A stretch of 61,693 bases of DNA, taken from Cyanophora paradoxa. Its lineage: Eukaryota > Glaucocystophyceae > Cyanophorales > Cyanophoraceae. The notes under the pieces are model-generated. The model saw only the letters and a program-made list of their open reading frames with translations. It ran no database searches and was not told where the DNA came from. The stretch covers positions 1-61,693 of the forward strand of contig QPMI01000153.1 of assembly GCA_004431415.1 (NCBI GenBank), given 5' to 3'. Each line of letters opens with the position of its first letter. Position 1 is the stretch's first letter. Position numbers and translations under genes: made by a program. Shown here piece after piece: positions 61,301-61,693 of this stretch.

Positions 61301-61693
61301 CTACTTGCGGGGGCGGGGTGGGGAGAGGCGGGATCCGCCGGAGGGGTGGCGGAGCGGGGAGGAGTCGCGACTACGGGCGGCGAGGGGCCCCTGCGGGAGC
61401 TGGGCGACGAAGTCGTGCAGCCAGGCGCTGTGGCCCTTCAGCAGGTCGCTCACGTAGTCGCCCTCCAGGGCGGGCCCCCGGGCCCCCGGGCCCACCCGCC
61501 CGCCCTCCTCCCCCCCGCCGCTGAAGTAGCGCTGCCACTTGGCGCGCAGGCCGCTGTCGCCGGCCCCGGGAGCCTGCTTGCCGAGAAAGGCGGCGGCGGC
61601 GGCGGCAGCGGGGGCGTGTGCGCCCGAAGCGGGACGGCTGCTGAGGCTGCTGGTGACGAGGGTGGCGGAGGCCGTGTGTGCAACGAGGGGGCC
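61301..61693 (-). CDS. C-terminal part of an unidentified protein (partial)
   Basis: The minus-strand frame enters from the right edge (TASATLVTSSLSSRPASGAH) and runs through AAAAAAAFLGKQAPGAGDSG, LRAKWQRYFSGGGEEGGRVG and LEGDYVSDLLKGHSAWLHDF then VAQLPQGPLAAR. It ends in a basic Ser/Pro tail at stop 61301-61303. The WQRYFSGG and GDYVSDLLKGHSAWLHDFV segments look folded and conserved, but no family was recognised. The start lies outside the window. Confidence 0.5.
   Translation of the reverse strand, partial: GPLVAHTASATLVTSSLSSRPASGAHAPAAAAAAAFLGKQAPGAGDSGLRAKWQRYFSGGGEEGGRVGPGARGPALEGDYVSDLLKGHSAWLHDFVAQLPQGPLAARSRDSSPLRHPSGGSRLSPPRPRK

Overview
The window reads as nuclear DNA of a unicellular, probably photosynthetic eukaryote with a very GC-rich genome. 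Most right-hand genes are broken by short (about 45-80 nt) GT-AG or GC-AG introns rich in GGGGCGG or CCGCCCC. The branch-point-like CTGAC/CTAAC lies only about 10 nt before the acceptor. A Tab2-type plastid translation factor, a LOV-domain transcription factor, a microbial-type opsin and several cilium-type coiled-coil proteins suggest a motile alga. The frequent GC donors would fit a haptophyte, but that is inference.

Bases 1-17115 are a decaying virus-like block. It holds a cluster of small genes, several with membrane segments and most with one or more frameshifts. It also has a remnant resembling a DUF5767-type large-DNA-virus protein, a very large SF3 (D5-like) helicase gene, a divergent large partner gene, an intact YqaJ-type recombinase/exonuclease and four small genes of unknown role. 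Many of the small genes carry a TTTTCTAA-like box just before the ATG. This recalls the TCTA late promoter of Cafeteria roenbergensis virus and mavirus, so the block is best read as an integrated polinton-like, virophage-like or larger DNA virus. Host genes further right splice into perfect frames, so the frameshifts are more likely decay than sequencing error. No capsid, packaging ATPase or integrase was found, and the left edge is cut off.

17116-18560 is AT-rich and full of ATGATCAT palindromes. From 18561 the host genes begin: a leucine-rich-repeat plus coiled-coil protein (+); an opsin-like protein lacking the retinal lysine (+), preceded by a duplicated copy of its neighbour's last exon; and pyruvate kinase (+, 17 exons). 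A 3.4-kb repeat- and palindrome-rich gap follows. After it come a large disordered/TPR-like protein (+), a PAQR receptor-type membrane protein (-) and a bHLH protein with two LOV domains (+). Then lie a TSNAXIP1-like ciliary protein (-), an ARM/TPR-like protein (-), bifunctional purine biosynthesis enzyme ATIC/PurH (-), a Tab2-like protein (+), a long disordered protein (-), two Ala/Glu-rich coiled-coil proteins (+) and a partial gene at the right edge (-).

The most striking item is the bHLH-LOV-LOV gene at 37881-40537. Its 11 exons join in frame to 674 codons. It has an E-box-type basic region, a canonical photoactive LOV1 and a LOV2 that has lost both the adduct cysteine and the conserved glutamine. 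It looks like a blue-light-gated transcription factor built on bHLH instead of the bZIP of aureochromes.
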